From contig UQZJ01000003.1 in NCBI GenBank assembly GCA_900545495.1, positions 82,971-146,970 on the forward strand: DNA of 64,000 bases, read 5' to 3'. Positions within the stretch are counted from its first letter, which is position 1. Every line of letters begins with the position of its first letter. Shown one piece after another: positions 51,053 to 58,528 of this stretch. This stretch comes from an uncultured Eubacteriales bacterium. Its GTDB lineage: Bacteria; Bacillota; Clostridia; Oscillospirales; Oscillospiraceae. Below the pieces are notes generated by a model. That model made no database searches. It was not told the origin of the DNA and saw only the letters and a list, made by a program, of their open reading frames with translations. A program made the position numbers and the translations under genes.

Positions 51053-51505
51053 TCACCGTCCCCGGATCAACTCCCGGATGAGGCCGATGACCGTCAGCAG
51101 CACGCCGCCCACCAGCATGGCGTCCGCCACGTTCCATACCAGCCGCCGCAGCTTCTTCCCGGCGTGGGGAAGCTGTATGTAGTCCGTCACGCTGCCCCGC
51201 CGCAGCCGGTCATACTGGTTGCTCAGTCCGCCGGCCAGCACCAGCAGGATACCCAGACGCGCCGGACGCAGACGCTGCGCCGCCTGAGGCAGCAGCAGAA
51301 ACGCCGCCGCGATCCAGACCGCCAGCGGCCCCCACCGAAGGAATGTCCGGTGGCGGCTGCCCTTTCCCAGAAAGAAGCCGGGATTCTCCAGATTGGTCAG
51401 GCGCACGACCTTCCCCTCATAGTGCAGCTTTCCTTTGCGGGACAGCGCCTTCAGCACGCGGTCGCCCGCAAGCAGCGCCGCCGTGACCCCTATCGCCAGC
51501 CACAT
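51053..51505 (-). CDS. lspA: Signal peptidase II (LspA)-like membrane protease
   Basis: 150-aa membrane aspartic protease that would remove lipoprotein signal peptides. Catalytic Asp99 is in GGLSNQYDRLRRGSVTDYI and Asp128 in WNVADAML, the two LspA motifs in somewhat divergent form; the N-terminal GDRVLK matches the usual D(R/Q)xxK start. About four helices. It is more divergent than a main LspA, so a paralogue is possible. Lies 4 bp after the rhomboid gene. Confidence 0.82.
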   Translation of the reverse strand: MWLAIGVTAALLAGDRVLKALSRKGKLHYEGKVVRLTNLENPGFFLGKGSRHRTFLRWGPLAVWIAAAFLLLPQAAQRLRPARLGILLVLAGGLSNQYDRLRRGSVTDYIQLPHAGKKLRRLVWNVADAMLVGGVLLTVIGLIRELIRGR

Positions 51506-51509
51506 ACCG

Positions 51510-52079
51510 TCACCTCCTGCCCCGGCGGACGGTAAACCCGAAGATCAGGCCGCACAGTCCGCCTACGATATGGGTGATCTGGGAGATGTTGTCCTTTTTG
51601 AAAAGGCCGTCCATTATCTCGCCGCCCAGATAGAAGATGACCACGAGGATCAGCGTGACAGGGATCTCTCCCCGGCGCATGGCGGTGAAGGAGGACAGCA
51701 CGATCATCATGAACACCACGCCGCTGGCGCCCAGCAGCGCCGAGCCGGGGAAAAACACGAAATGCACCAGCCCCGTGACCAGCGCGGTGACGAGGATCAT
51801 CCAGACCATGGTACCGCTGCCGTACTTCTCCTCCAGCCCCGGCCCCACCAGCAAAAGCAGCAGCATATTGCCCATGTAATGCTCATAATCCGCGTGGCCC
51901 AGCACATGGCCGATAAAGCGCACATAGGTCAGCGGATCGGACAGGGACGAGCGGTATACGGAGAAATATTGGTGCGTGGCGGCGCCGTTTGTCCAGTTTC
52001 CCAGCAGCAGCGCCAGCAGGCTCAGCAGGGCGAAGGTCAGGATGACCGGCGCGTTGAAGCGTATCACGATTTTTTTCAA
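51510..52079 (-). CDS. Rhomboid family intramembrane serine protease
   Basis: 189-aa six-helix rhomboid. Catalytic Ser119 in LLGASGVVF and His170 in ITHIVGG, with the upstream HADYEHYMGNM segment, are the family motifs. Substrate unknown. Forms a unit with the lspA-like gene and is divergent from the EEP phosphatase gene. Confidence 0.92.
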   Translation of the reverse strand: MKKIVIRFNAPVILTFALLSLLALLLGNWTNGAATHQYFSVYRSSLSDPLTYVRFIGHVLGHADYEHYMGNMLLLLLVGPGLEEKYGSGTMVWMILVTALVTGLVHFVFFPGSALLGASGVVFMMIVLSSFTAMRRGEIPVTLILVVIFYLGGEIMDGLFKKDNISQITHIVGGLCGLIFGFTVRRGRR

Positions 52080-52091
52080 GCAGATTCCCTC

Positions 52092-52120
52092 TTTTCAAAT
52101 GCAGTGAAATTTATTATACT
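52092..52120 (+). promoter_or_regulatory. Possible promoter of the EEP phosphatase gene
   Basis: TTTTCA (52092-52097), 17-bp spacer, TATACT (52115-52120). The -35 is weak. Confidence 0.5.
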
Positions 52121-52160
52121 ATGCAGAGGAAAAATTGTAAACCGAAGGAGGCACATACGT

Positions 52161-53222
52161 GTGAAAAAATGGTTGAAGATCGCGCTGTGTATCCTGCTGG
52201 CTGTGGTGCTGCTGGTGGGTGGATATGTGGCGTATGTTTTCATCGATTACCACCGGCTGGGCGATATGGCGCTGACGCCGGAGCATAACGCAGACGCCGC
52301 AGAGAGCGGCACCGTCTATACCATGATCTCCTATAACATCGGTTTCGGCGCCTACGAGTCCGATTACGGCTTCTTCATGGACGGCGGCACCGAATCCCGT
52401 GCATGGAGCAAGGAGCGCCTGACCAAGAACCTTACGGCGATCAGTACCTTCCTGCAGGAGCAGGACGCCGACTTTTATCTGCTGCAGGAGGTGGACACCG
52501 GCGCCACCCGTACCTATCAGGTGGATGAGCGCGCCTACTTCACCGAGGCGCTGTCCGGCATGAGCTGGGTGTACTGCCAGAACTATGACTCCCCCTACCT
52601 CATGTATCCGCTGCTCAAGCCCCACGGCGCGTCGCGCGCCGGTCTGATGACCTTCTCCACGGCGGATATCGCCGCAGCCAGCCGCGTGGAGCTGCCGATC
52701 GAGGGCGGCTTTATGAAGCTGCTGGATCTGGATCGCTGCTATTCCGTCAGCCGCATCCCCGTATCAGGTGGTAAAGAGCTTGTCCTTTACAACCTGCATC
52801 TCTCCGCATATACCAGCGACGGCACCATCGCCACCGAGCAGCTGAAGCTGCTGCTGGCGGATATGCAGGCCGAGTATGAATCGGGCAACTGGTGCGTGGC
52901 AGGCGGCGACTTCAACAAGGATCTTCTGGGCGACTCCGCCGCGTGGTTTGGCGAGGCAGATCAGTCCTATTCCTGGGCGCAGCCTATCCCTGCCGAGACG
53001 TTTGCCGGCGTGGATGTCTCGCTGGCAGCGCCGCTGGATGAGAACGATCCCGTCCCCAGCTGCCGCAACGCGGACGGCCCCTATCACGAGGGACAGTATG
53101 TCCTGACGGTGGATGGCTTCCTGACCACGCCCAACGTAACGGTGTCGCAGGCCACCGTGCTGGATACCGGCTTTGCGTGGTCCGACCACAACCCGGTCAA
53201 GATGACCTTCTCGCTGTCGTAA
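52161..53222 (+). CDS. Membrane-anchored endonuclease/exonuclease/phosphatase family protein
   Basis: 353-aa EEP-fold hydrolase with an N-terminal signal anchor (residues about 5-27). Motifs: MISYNIGFG, LLQEVDTGATRT with the metal-binding Glu, LYNLHLSAYTSD, VAGGDFNKD and the final WSDHNPVKMTF with the catalytic Asp-His pair. It faces outside the cell; substrates may be phospholipids, phosphosugars or nucleic acids. GTG start at 52161 is set by AAGGAGG ending 9 nt upstream; no ATG fits. Confidence 0.88.
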   Translation: MKKWLKIALCILLAVVLLVGGYVAYVFIDYHRLGDMALTPEHNADAAESGTVYTMISYNIGFGAYESDYGFFMDGGTESRAWSKERLTKNLTAISTFLQEQDADFYLLQEVDTGATRTYQVDERAYFTEALSGMSWVYCQNYDSPYLMYPLLKPHGASRAGLMTFSTADIAAASRVELPIEGGFMKLLDLDRCYSVSRIPVSGGKELVLYNLHLSAYTSDGTIATEQLKLLLADMQAEYESGNWCVAGGDFNKDLLGDSAAWFGEADQSYSWAQPIPAETFAGVDVSLAAPLDENDPVPSCRNADGPYHEGQYVLTVDGFLTTPNVTVSQATVLDTGFAWSDHNPVKMTFSLS

Positions 53223-53235
53223 CACCTGCCATACA

Positions 53236-53270
53236 GGGAGGCTCGTCCTGCGGGACGGGCCTCCCCTTTT
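53236..53270 (+). terminator. Terminator of the EEP phosphatase gene
   Basis: GGGAGGCTCGTCC/GGGACGGGCCTCCC stem with a short loop, followed by CTTTT. Confidence 0.88.
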
Positions 53271-53319
53271 GCTGCGCCGGCACCCCGCCGTTTTTTTCAA
53301 AAAAATTGAAATTTAGGGG

Positions 53320-53348
53320 TTGCCAAACCGCACATTCTGTGGTAGCAT
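53320..53348 (+). promoter_or_regulatory. Promoter of the glycine riboswitch and AGCS symporter
   Basis: TTGCCA (53320-53325), 17-bp spacer, TAGCAT (53343-53348). Confidence 0.8.
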
Positions 53349-53403
53349 ACGTCCATCAATTTGATACACCCGATGAAACACCCGGAATGTACAGACCGGA
53401 TGC

Positions 53404-53491
53404 GGAGGGTACTCTGGAGAATCCCATTCAATTGGGTGCCGAAGGTGCAAGGCGCTGCTGCGCTGAATCTCTCAGGCAAAAGGACGGAGCT
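53404..53491 (+). promoter_or_regulatory. Glycine riboswitch aptamer
   Basis: The aptamer core is recognisable: CTCTGGAGA, then GTGCCGAAGGTGCAA, a variable hairpin, and CTCTCAGGCAAAAGGACGGAG. P1 pairs CTCTG with CGGAG. Only one complete aptamer is visible, so it is a singleton. The downstream gene is an AGCS symporter, a class known to move alanine or glycine with sodium. The 5' P1 strand ACTCTGGAGAA (53411-53421) is also perfectly complementary to TTCTCCAGAGT (53523-53533), which overlaps the terminator arm, giving a visible switch. Confidence 0.93.
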
Positions 53492-53529
53492 GACAAGTGA
53501 TCATTACTTGCCCCCCCTGACTTTCTCCA

Positions 53530-53560
53530 GAGTCGCTGTTCCGCAGCGGCTCTATTTTTT
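53530..53560 (+). terminator. Riboswitch-controlled terminator
   Basis: GAGTCGCTG/CAGCGGCTC stem (53530-53538, 53544-53552) followed by TATTTTTT, 20 bp before the symporter start. Confidence 0.85.
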
Positions 53561-53579
53561 ATGCAAGGAGAAAAAAGCC

Positions 53580-54998
53580 ATGATCGAATCCACACTGTTT
53601 CCCGTTGTTTCCAAGATCAACGAGTACCTCAGCAACTACATTCTCATCTTCCTGCTGGTGGGCGTGGGCCTGTGGTACTCCATCCGCACCCGCTTTGTGC
53701 AGGTACGCTGCTTCGGGGAGGGCATGAGAAAGTTTTTCGGTGAACTGAACCTCCGCGGCGGCGCACAGAAAAGCGGTATGACCTCGTTTCAGGCGCTGGC
53801 CACCGCCATCGCCGCGCAGGTAGGCACCGGCAACATCGTCGGCGCCTCCGGCGCCATCCTCACCGGCGGCCCCGGCGCTATCTTCTGGATGTGGATCATC
53901 GCCTTCTTCGGCATGGCCACCATCTACGCCGAGGCCACGCTGGCGCAGAAGACCCGCATCGTGGAGCCGGACGGCAACATCAAGGGCGGGCCGGTGTACT
54001 ATATCACCACCGCGTTCAAGGGCGGCTTCGGTAAGTTCCTGGCAGGTTTCTTCGCCGTGTCCATCATTCTGGCGCTGGGCTTCATGGGCTGCATGGTGCA
54101 GTCCAACTCCATCGGCTCCACCATGGAGACCGCCTTCGGCGTCCCCTCCTGGATCATGGGCATCGTGCTGGTGGTGATCTGCGCCGTCATCTTTCTGGGC
54201 GGGGTGCAGCGCCTTGCCGCTGTGACGGAGAAGATCGTCCCCATCATGGCCGGTATCTTCCTGCTGGGCGGTCTTGCCATTCTGATCTGCCGCATCCAGT
54301 ACGTCCCCGCCACCTTCGCCATGATCTTCAAGTACGCTTTCCAGCCCCAAGCCATCATTGGCGGCGGCTTCGGCTACGCCATCAAGACCGCCGTCAGTCA
54401 GGGCGCCAAGCGCGGCCTGTTCTCCAATGAGGCCGGTATGGGCTCCACGCCCCACGCCCACGCGCAGGCCAACGTGGCCCGCGCCCACGATCAGGGCGTG
54501 GTGGCTATGATCGGCGTGTTCATCGACACCTTTGTGGTGCTGACCCTCAACGCGCTGGTCATCATCTGCACGCTGTACACCGCCGACGGCCCTCTGGCCA
54601 ATGGCTACTTCGGTGATGTTACCGCAGCACTGGGCAAGACCAATCTGGCGCAGACCGCCTTCGGCTCCGTGTTCGGTGCCAGTCTGGGCGCGAAATTTGT
54701 GGCCGTCTGCCTGCTGTTCTTCGCCTTCTCCACCATTCTGAGCTGGAACCTGTTCGGCAAGATCAATGCCAACTACCTGTTCGGCCGCAGAAACAGCAAG
54801 CTGTGCAGCGTCATCTATACCATGATCGCACTGGCGTTCATCTTCCTCGGCACTGTCTCCGGCAGCGACTTCGTGTGGGAGCTGACGGATATGTTCAACA
54901 ACCTCATTGTTCTGCCCAACGTCATCGCCCTGTTCGCGCTGACCGGTATGGTGCTTGCCAGCCTCAACGAGGTCAAAAAAGACCGTCTGGAGGCGTAA
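53580..54998 (+). CDS. Sodium:alanine/glycine symporter (AGCS family)
   Basis: 472-aa membrane symporter with about 10-11 helices. AGCS signatures include ALATAIAAQVGTGNIVGASGAI, GGPGAIFWMWIIAFFGMAT, and the region SQGAKRGLFSNEAGMGSTPHAHA. ATG 53580 has AAGGAG 9 nt upstream. The glycine riboswitch in its leader indicates that glycine is the regulating and likely transported ligand. Confidence 0.96.
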   Translation: MIESTLFPVVSKINEYLSNYILIFLLVGVGLWYSIRTRFVQVRCFGEGMRKFFGELNLRGGAQKSGMTSFQALATAIAAQVGTGNIVGASGAILTGGPGAIFWMWIIAFFGMATIYAEATLAQKTRIVEPDGNIKGGPVYYITTAFKGGFGKFLAGFFAVSIILALGFMGCMVQSNSIGSTMETAFGVPSWIMGIVLVVICAVIFLGGVQRLAAVTEKIVPIMAGIFLLGGLAILICRIQYVPATFAMIFKYAFQPQAIIGGGFGYAIKTAVSQGAKRGLFSNEAGMGSTPHAHAQANVARAHDQGVVAMIGVFIDTFVVLTLNALVIICTLYTADGPLANGYFGDVTAALGKTNLAQTAFGSVFGASLGAKFVAVCLLFFAFSTILSWNLFGKINANYLFGRRNSKLCSVIYTMIALAFIFLGTVSGSDFVWELTDMFNNLIVLPNVIALFALTGMVLASLNEVKKDRLEA

Positions 54999-55018
54999 GC
55001 ACCGCACCCTCCTCCGGT

Positions 55019-55050
55019 GATACGGGAGCCGCAGAAGCGGCTCTCGTATC
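55019..55050 (+). terminator. Hairpin after the symporter gene
   Basis: GATACGGGAGCCGC/GCGGCTCTCGTATC stem with an AGAA loop (55019-55032, 55037-55050). It lacks a T-tract, so termination may be partial. Confidence 0.6.
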
Positions 55051-55099
55051 GCCCTTCGGCGTCGGGAAAAACTTCCTGATAAATTTGTAAAATTAGGGG

Positions 55100-55127
55100 T
55101 TGACATTTTTCATGTTTATGCTATACT
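55100..55127 (+). promoter_or_regulatory. Promoter of the tRNA-Ala locus
   Basis: TTGACA (55100-55105), 16-bp spacer, TATACT (55122-55127). The first tRNA-like sequence downstream is the truncated copy at 55161, not the full gene. Confidence 0.85.
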
Positions 55128-55156
55128 AAGAAAGTCGACAGCGAGTCGACAACAAC

Positions 55157-55182
55157 ATATGGGGGTATAGCTCAGCTGGGAG
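55157..55182 (+). repeat. 26-bp direct repeat: truncated 5' copy of the tRNA-Ala gene
   Basis: ATATGGGGGTATAGCTCAGC plus TGGGAG is identical to 55246-55271, which starts the full tRNA-Ala gene. The copies are 89 bp apart. The first copy breaks off after 22 tRNA bases and cannot form a tRNA. The 63-bp insert between them (55183-55245) contains the left arm of the inverted repeat. This may be an old attachment-site scar. Confidence 0.85.
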
Positions 55183-55229
55183 TCCGGTTGAAGCGGTAAA
55201 CAACCCCCGCACTAATTGAATAAGAAATT

Positions 55230-55341
55230 ACTCAGCGCACCCACTATATGGGGGTATAGCTCAGCTGGGAGAGCGCTTGACTGGCAGTCAAGAGGTCAGC
55301 GGTTCGATCCCGCTTATCTCCACCAATCGGGTGCGCTGAGT
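55230..55341. repeat. Inverted repeat enclosing the tRNA-Ala gene
   Basis: ACTCAGCGCACCC (55230-55242) and GGGTGCGCTGAGT (55329-55341) are perfect 13-bp complements placed 7 bp before and 3 bp after the tRNA. Further pairing (AAGAA with TTCTT) extends the match outward with a small bulge. A transcript would fold into a long stem with the tRNA in its loop. Confidence 0.85.
55250..55325 (+). tRNA. tRNA-Ala (anticodon GGC)
   Basis: 76-nt gene with encoded CCA. The acceptor stem GGGGGTA/TATCTCC includes the G3:U70 wobble pair that marks tRNA-Ala. The anticodon stem-loop is CTTGA-CTGGCAG-TCAAG with GGC at positions 34-36, reading GCC/GCU. T arm AGCGG-TTCGATC-CCGCT. It lies beside a serine recombinase gene, the usual edge of an integrated element. 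Confidence 0.95.
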
Positions 55342-55355
55342 ATTCTTAATAAATG

Positions 55356-55381
55356 CTTGCTTTGAAAAAAGCAAGTTTTTG
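55356..55381 (+). terminator. Terminator of the tRNA-Ala locus
   Basis: CTTGCTTT-GAAA-AAAGCAAG followed by TTTTTG. A second hairpin, CCGCTTC/GAAGCGG with a seven-T tract (55390-55418), follows at once and reaches the recombinase stop codon. Confidence 0.85.
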
Positions 55382-55416
55382 TTTTATGTCCGCTTCCCTT
55401 TTGAAGCGGGCTTTTT

Positions 55417-57042
55417 TTATGCGGCGATTGCCGAAATGTCCAGTCCAGCGCTGAACTGCTCAAAGTCAATGTTGAAGTCGATATGTAGCCGATAGTCCCG
55501 ATACACCTCCACACGCCGGATCAGGCAGCTCACAATCATTTTCTTGGACTCCGTGCTGGCGCTGTCGTACATATCCGCCCATGATATAATATCGTCATAC
55601 TGAGCGTTTAAGGCGTCCAGCATGGCCTGTCCCTCGTCGTAGGCTGCCTGCGCCGCCTCCATAGTGTGCTGAACTTCGAGACATTTTGTCTCACAGTCAG
55701 AAATCAAAGAACCAAGCAAATCCTGCGAAAAAGCACTTTCGCCCCGGAGAGATTTAATGACCTCTGCCCGGAGCGTATCAAGCTCGGCGGCGGCCTTGGC
55801 GTAGTCTGATTTTGCACTTTTGAGAAGTGCCTTCCGTTCTTCCATCTTTTCACGATAACGGATATTGACGATTTCACTTTTGGGGATCGCTTTCATCCGT
55901 TCAAAGATCTGCCGCACCACCTTGTCAATGATACCGTCAAGAATATGCGCTGTGTAGCCAGTCTGCCCGTCACACTCGGTTTGTTTGCGGGTCTTGCCGT
56001 AGCAGATATACCGCACACGCTTTACAATGCGGTGAGCATCTTCCTTGCACGGATAAGCCTTGCCGTTGGTGGTGAGCGCCAGCCGAGAGCCACAATGCCC
56101 GCAAAAGACATTCCCGGCCAGCAAGGACTGGCCACGGGTATTCAGCGGTACACGCCGTTCCTGTTCGGCGGAGTTGGCACGGGAGGTACGAATGTGCTGT
56201 GCAGCCTCGAACAGCTCCTGTTCTATAATCTGTAAGTGGGGCAGCGTTTGGGATCGGCTTTTGCCGCTGCGAAGTACCCCAGTATATGTCAGATTACAAA
56301 TGATACCCCGGACGCTGGCGTGATGCCACATTTTACCCGTTCTCGCCCGATAGCCGAGGTTATTTAAGTAGGTGGCGATCCGTTGAGCACCGAAACCCTC
56401 ATGCACATATTTGTCAAAGATAATCCGTACCACAGCAGCCTCGGCCTCGTTGACAGCCAGCTCAAAAACCTCGTGCTTGCGTTTATTGAAGCGCCCGCTC
56501 TTTACAAGGTCATACCCATAAGGAGCAAGACCGCCCTTGAAACCGCCATCCTCGACAAGCTGGCCGAGAGCGGTTTTTGTGCGAATTGAAGTCTTTTCGC
56601 TTTCGCCGTCAGCCTGCCAAAAGCGGATGTAGTTGGTGAGCTTGTCCGTGTGATTATCAAAACGCTGCTCACCCTCCTGCGTACTCCAGACCCGGATGCC
56701 GTTCTTAACAAACCATTCCACCACGAAAGGCGTTTCGTCAGCGATACGCCCGATACGGTCAAACATGAACACAAGCAGAATATCGAATTTTCCCTGTTTG
56801 GCTCGTTCCTTGATGATTTGCAGCTTGTCCCGGTTTTCGGCTCTAACTTTATGCCCGGACACGCCGTCCTCCTGCTCCTCGTGAACAATCGTCCATCCCA
56901 TTTTTTCACAGAAGCGATGGCACTCTCTGCGCTGCATGGGAATGTCGGCTTGGCTTTTGTCATTGTAGTCCACCTGCTTGTCGGTGGACACGCGGTATAG
57001 GCAATCAACCCGATTACCTGTCATCATTCTGTTTTCTATCAT
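55417..57042 (-). CDS. Large serine recombinase (TnpX/integrase type)
   Basis: 541-aa site-specific recombinase that would integrate and excise the element. The N-terminal resolvase domain (residues 10-150) has the catalytic Ser19 in YRVSTDKQ and the family block FMFDRIGRIADETPFVVE. A recombinase domain follows (GLAPYGYDLVKSG, FGAQRIATYLNNLGY). The zinc ribbon has FCGHCGSRL and a paired CKE...ICYGK, and a coiled-coil segment (about residues 410-480) precedes the C-terminus. Start ATG 57042 is chosen for its fit to the family start and the upstream AAAGGA; the frame extends to 57117. Its 3' end faces the tRNA-Ala. Confidence 0.93.
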   Translation of the reverse strand: MIENRMMTGNRVDCLYRVSTDKQVDYNDKSQADIPMQRRECHRFCEKMGWTIVHEEQEDGVSGHKVRAENRDKLQIIKERAKQGKFDILLVFMFDRIGRIADETPFVVEWFVKNGIRVWSTQEGEQRFDNHTDKLTNYIRFWQADGESEKTSIRTKTALGQLVEDGGFKGGLAPYGYDLVKSGRFNKRKHEVFELAVNEAEAAVVRIIFDKYVHEGFGAQRIATYLNNLGYRARTGKMWHHASVRGIICNLTYTGVLRSGKSRSQTLPHLQIIEQELFEAAQHIRTSRANSAEQERRVPLNTRGQSLLAGNVFCGHCGSRLALTTNGKAYPCKEDAHRIVKRVRYICYGKTRKQTECDGQTGYTAHILDGIIDKVVRQIFERMKAIPKSEIVNIRYREKMEERKALLKSAKSDYAKAAAELDTLRAEVIKSLRGESAFSQDLLGSLISDCETKCLEVQHTMEAAQAAYDEGQAMLDALNAQYDDIISWADMYDSASTESKKMIVSCLIRRVEVYRDYRLHIDFNIDFEQFSAGLDISAIAA

Positions 57043-57113
57043 ATTGATCCGTCCTTTCATTTGTCGATGGGTCAATGAAAAAACGCAATCAATACGCGGG
57101 GAATATGAAGTTT

Positions 57114-57332
57114 TCAAGGTACATAGGGACTACCCCCACTATTATTATCCCTCTGTTCGGGAGGGATTGCAAGGATGTCGCCGGAGCTATTTTTTGCCGT
57201 ATTGTTGGCAAAGGAAGATAGTAAAATCTGCTTTATATGATGGAGCGCTGCCGCATTTTTGCAGTCTGCAAAGCTGGCGGTGATGGCGTAGCCATCCACA
57301 GCAAATGCGGTATGTTGTTTTCTCTGCTGCAT
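57114..57332 (-). CDS. TnpW-like small transposon-encoded protein
   Basis: 72-aa protein starting MQQRKQHTAFAVDGYAITA, with IKQILLSSF in the middle. Proteins of this kind are annotated as TnpW next to serine recombinases in clostridial elements; function unknown. ATG 57332 has AAAGGAGG upstream. Lies about 70 bp upstream of the recombinase gene, likely co-transcribed. Confidence 0.7.
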   Translation of the reverse strand: MQQRKQHTAFAVDGYAITASFADCKNAAALHHIKQILLSSFANNTAKNSSGDILAIPPEQRDNNSGGSPYVP

Positions 57333-57367
57333 AAAGACCTCCTTTTCAATTCTCGGCAACAGGGAAA

Positions 57368-57394
57368 GGCCAGCGCCTCATAAAAGCGCTGGCC
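57368..57394 (-). terminator. Hairpin upstream of the TnpW-like gene
   Basis: GGCCAGCGC/GCGCTGGCC perfect 9-bp stem with a 9-nt AT-rich loop, then TTTCCC on the minus strand. Could end the sigma-like gene transcript or act as an attenuator before tnpW. Confidence 0.55.
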
Positions 57395-57406
57395 TGCGGC
57401 TTATGA

Positions 57407-57429
57407 CCTTGGGACGAAATGTCACAAGG
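57407..57429. repeat. TTGGGACA-type inverted repeat, copy 1
   Basis: CCTTGGGAC-GAAAT-GTCACAAGG, 9-bp arms with one mismatch. Related to the copies at 58123-58141 and 63860-63882. Confidence 0.7.
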
Positions 57430-57616
57430 TGTTTTTGAAAGGCGGGAGCGCCGCACCCGCTCCTGTTGGCCTGTCATAAGACAGCTCATATTCAATGCGG
57501 CGCTCCCTCACAGCGGACAGCGACGATCCGTGACGGAGCATCAACTACCTTGCTGCGGAGAAGTGAAAACTACCTCTCATATACCAAGGACAAAAATCGG
57601 GCAAATGGAGCCCCGC

Positions 57617-58039
57617 TCACAGAACTTTTTTCAAATATTTTTTCATAGCAGCTATGCCGCGCTTCACCGAGCGTCGGACAACGCTCTTGTCCACATCCTG
57701 CTCTTGGGCAATCTGGCGGTAGCTCTTGCCGAGGATCAGATGTGCCTCCACCCGGATGCCCTGCACCTCCGGCAGAGAGTTGAGGGCGTTCCACAGGTGG
57801 ATGAACAACTCCATGCGATCCAGAAGCTCCTGCGGCGTCGGCTCATGCAGGCAGGCCGAGTATTCGATCCCATCGTCACAGTCGGGGGAATACTGCGCCT
57901 TGTTGCGGGTCGTGCGCCGCTGATGGGCTTCCTCATACAGCTTGTCCGCCTTCAGCTCGGCGGCCACTTCGTCGGAAACTTCGATGTATTCATCATGGGT
58001 GTACCAAGCGTAAAAGTCCTTCAGATTGATGGTCGTCAT
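57617..58039 (-). CDS. Element-encoded sigma-70-like (region 4) protein
   Basis: 140-aa protein whose C-terminal part (LNSLPEVQGIRVEAHLILGKSYRQIAQEQDVDKSVVRRSVKRG) is a sigma region 4-type helix-turn-helix. No region 2 is seen, so it may act as an accessory or transfer regulator rather than a full sigma factor. Such proteins are common in clostridial conjugative elements. ATG 58039 has GGAGG upstream; the frame extends further without support. An inverted repeat and a terminator hairpin lie in its leader. Confidence 0.82.
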   Translation of the reverse strand: MTTINLKDFYAWYTHDEYIEVSDEVAAELKADKLYEEAHQRRTTRNKAQYSPDCDDGIEYSACLHEPTPQELLDRMELFIHLWNALNSLPEVQGIRVEAHLILGKSYRQIAQEQDVDKSVVRRSVKRGIAAMKKYLKKVL

Positions 58040-58122
58040 TTGTATTTCCTCCATTCGGTTCATGTGTGGGTGGGTGAACAGAACGGAGGAACGGCGGGGA
58101 TCGGCAGCCGGGGCTGGCTGCT

Positions 58123-58141
58123 TTGGGACAAATTGTCCCAA
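58123..58141. repeat. TTGGGACA-type inverted repeat, copy 2
   Basis: TTGGGACAA-A-TTGTCCCAA, perfect 9-bp arms, about 85 bp upstream of the sigma-like gene start. Confidence 0.75.
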
Positions 58142-58155
58142 GGTGCAGGCATATA

Positions 58156-58186
58156 AAAACGCCCGCACAGCATGACGCTATGCGGA
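58156..58186 (-). terminator. Terminator after the 35-aa micro-gene
   Basis: CCGCATAGC...GCTGTGCGG-type stem followed on the minus strand by GCGTTTTTAT. Confidence 0.65.
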
Positions 58187-58207
58187 CGCACAAAACAACA
58201 TTTTCAC

Positions 58208-58315
58208 TTACATACTGACAGATTTCGCATCCACAGTCGTATAGCCCCGACGGTGGAAGTGCTCTTTTTTTAGCCAGTATAGATCAAAGGCGCTATCAAT
58301 AAAGAAAAAGGACAC
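58208..58315 (-). CDS. Micro-gene in the mobile element (35 aa)
   Basis: GTG start with AAGGAGG 7 nt upstream, encoding MSFFFIDSAFDLYWLKKEHF then HRRGYTTVDAKSVSM. The N-terminal half is aromatic and hydrophobic, the second half basic. It has its own terminator-like hairpin downstream. Too short for common gene finders. No family recognised; a toxin, leader or regulatory peptide are all possible. Confidence 0.6.
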   Translation of the reverse strand: MSFFFIDSAFDLYWLKKEHFHRRGYTTVDAKSVSM

Positions 58316-58401
58316 GGCGATACCTCCTTGGATACCGCCGTATCCTTAAAAAAGGGCGACTTTACCACACCCTCCGTTGATCCAGTTTTTCAAAAGGAAA
58401 A

Positions 58402-58435
58402 CGGCGGCTTGAAATATGATATTTCAAAACCGCCG
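58402..58435 (-). terminator. Terminator after the secreted-protein gene at 58529
   Basis: CGGCGG/CCGCCG outer stem and TTGAAATAT-G-ATATTTCAA inner stem; on the minus strand it is followed by TTTTCC. Its base is A/T flanked. Confidence 0.7.
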
Positions 58436-58528
58436 CTTGATTTTAGAACGCAAAATCGTCATCGAATGGCGGTTTCATGTGTTCGGATTTATGTATCACT
58501 CCTGCTTGGGGTATCACCCAATGACTCT

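Larger units (their letters stand above)
57333..57616. other. Non-coding stretch between the TnpW-like and sigma-like genes
   Basis: 284 bp with the hairpin at 57368-57394 and a TTGGGACA-type inverted repeat at 57407-57429. Short open frames exist on the minus strand but have no ribosome-binding site or recognisable family, so I call no gene here. Confidence 0.6.

Noticed and set aside
53559..55106. Minus-strand open frame of 515 codons opposite the AGCS symporter
   Set aside because: Antisense shadow rich in His/Asp/Gly/Glu; the plus-strand gene has riboswitch, ribosome-binding site and full family motifs.
55161..55182. A second functional tRNA-Ala gene
   Set aside because: Only 22 tRNA bases remain; no anticodon arm, T arm or 3' acceptor strand follows. 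ACCCCC further on can pair with the 5' GGGGGT, but no cloverleaf forms.
57430..57590. Small frames on the minus strand between the sigma-like and TnpW-like genes
   Set aside because: No ribosome-binding site, no recognisable sequence, and hairpins cut through them.
57617..58168. Longer sigma-like protein starting at 58168
   Set aside because: The first 43 codons cover the TTGGGACA palindrome and lack family similarity; a much better ribosome-binding site precedes ATG 58039.
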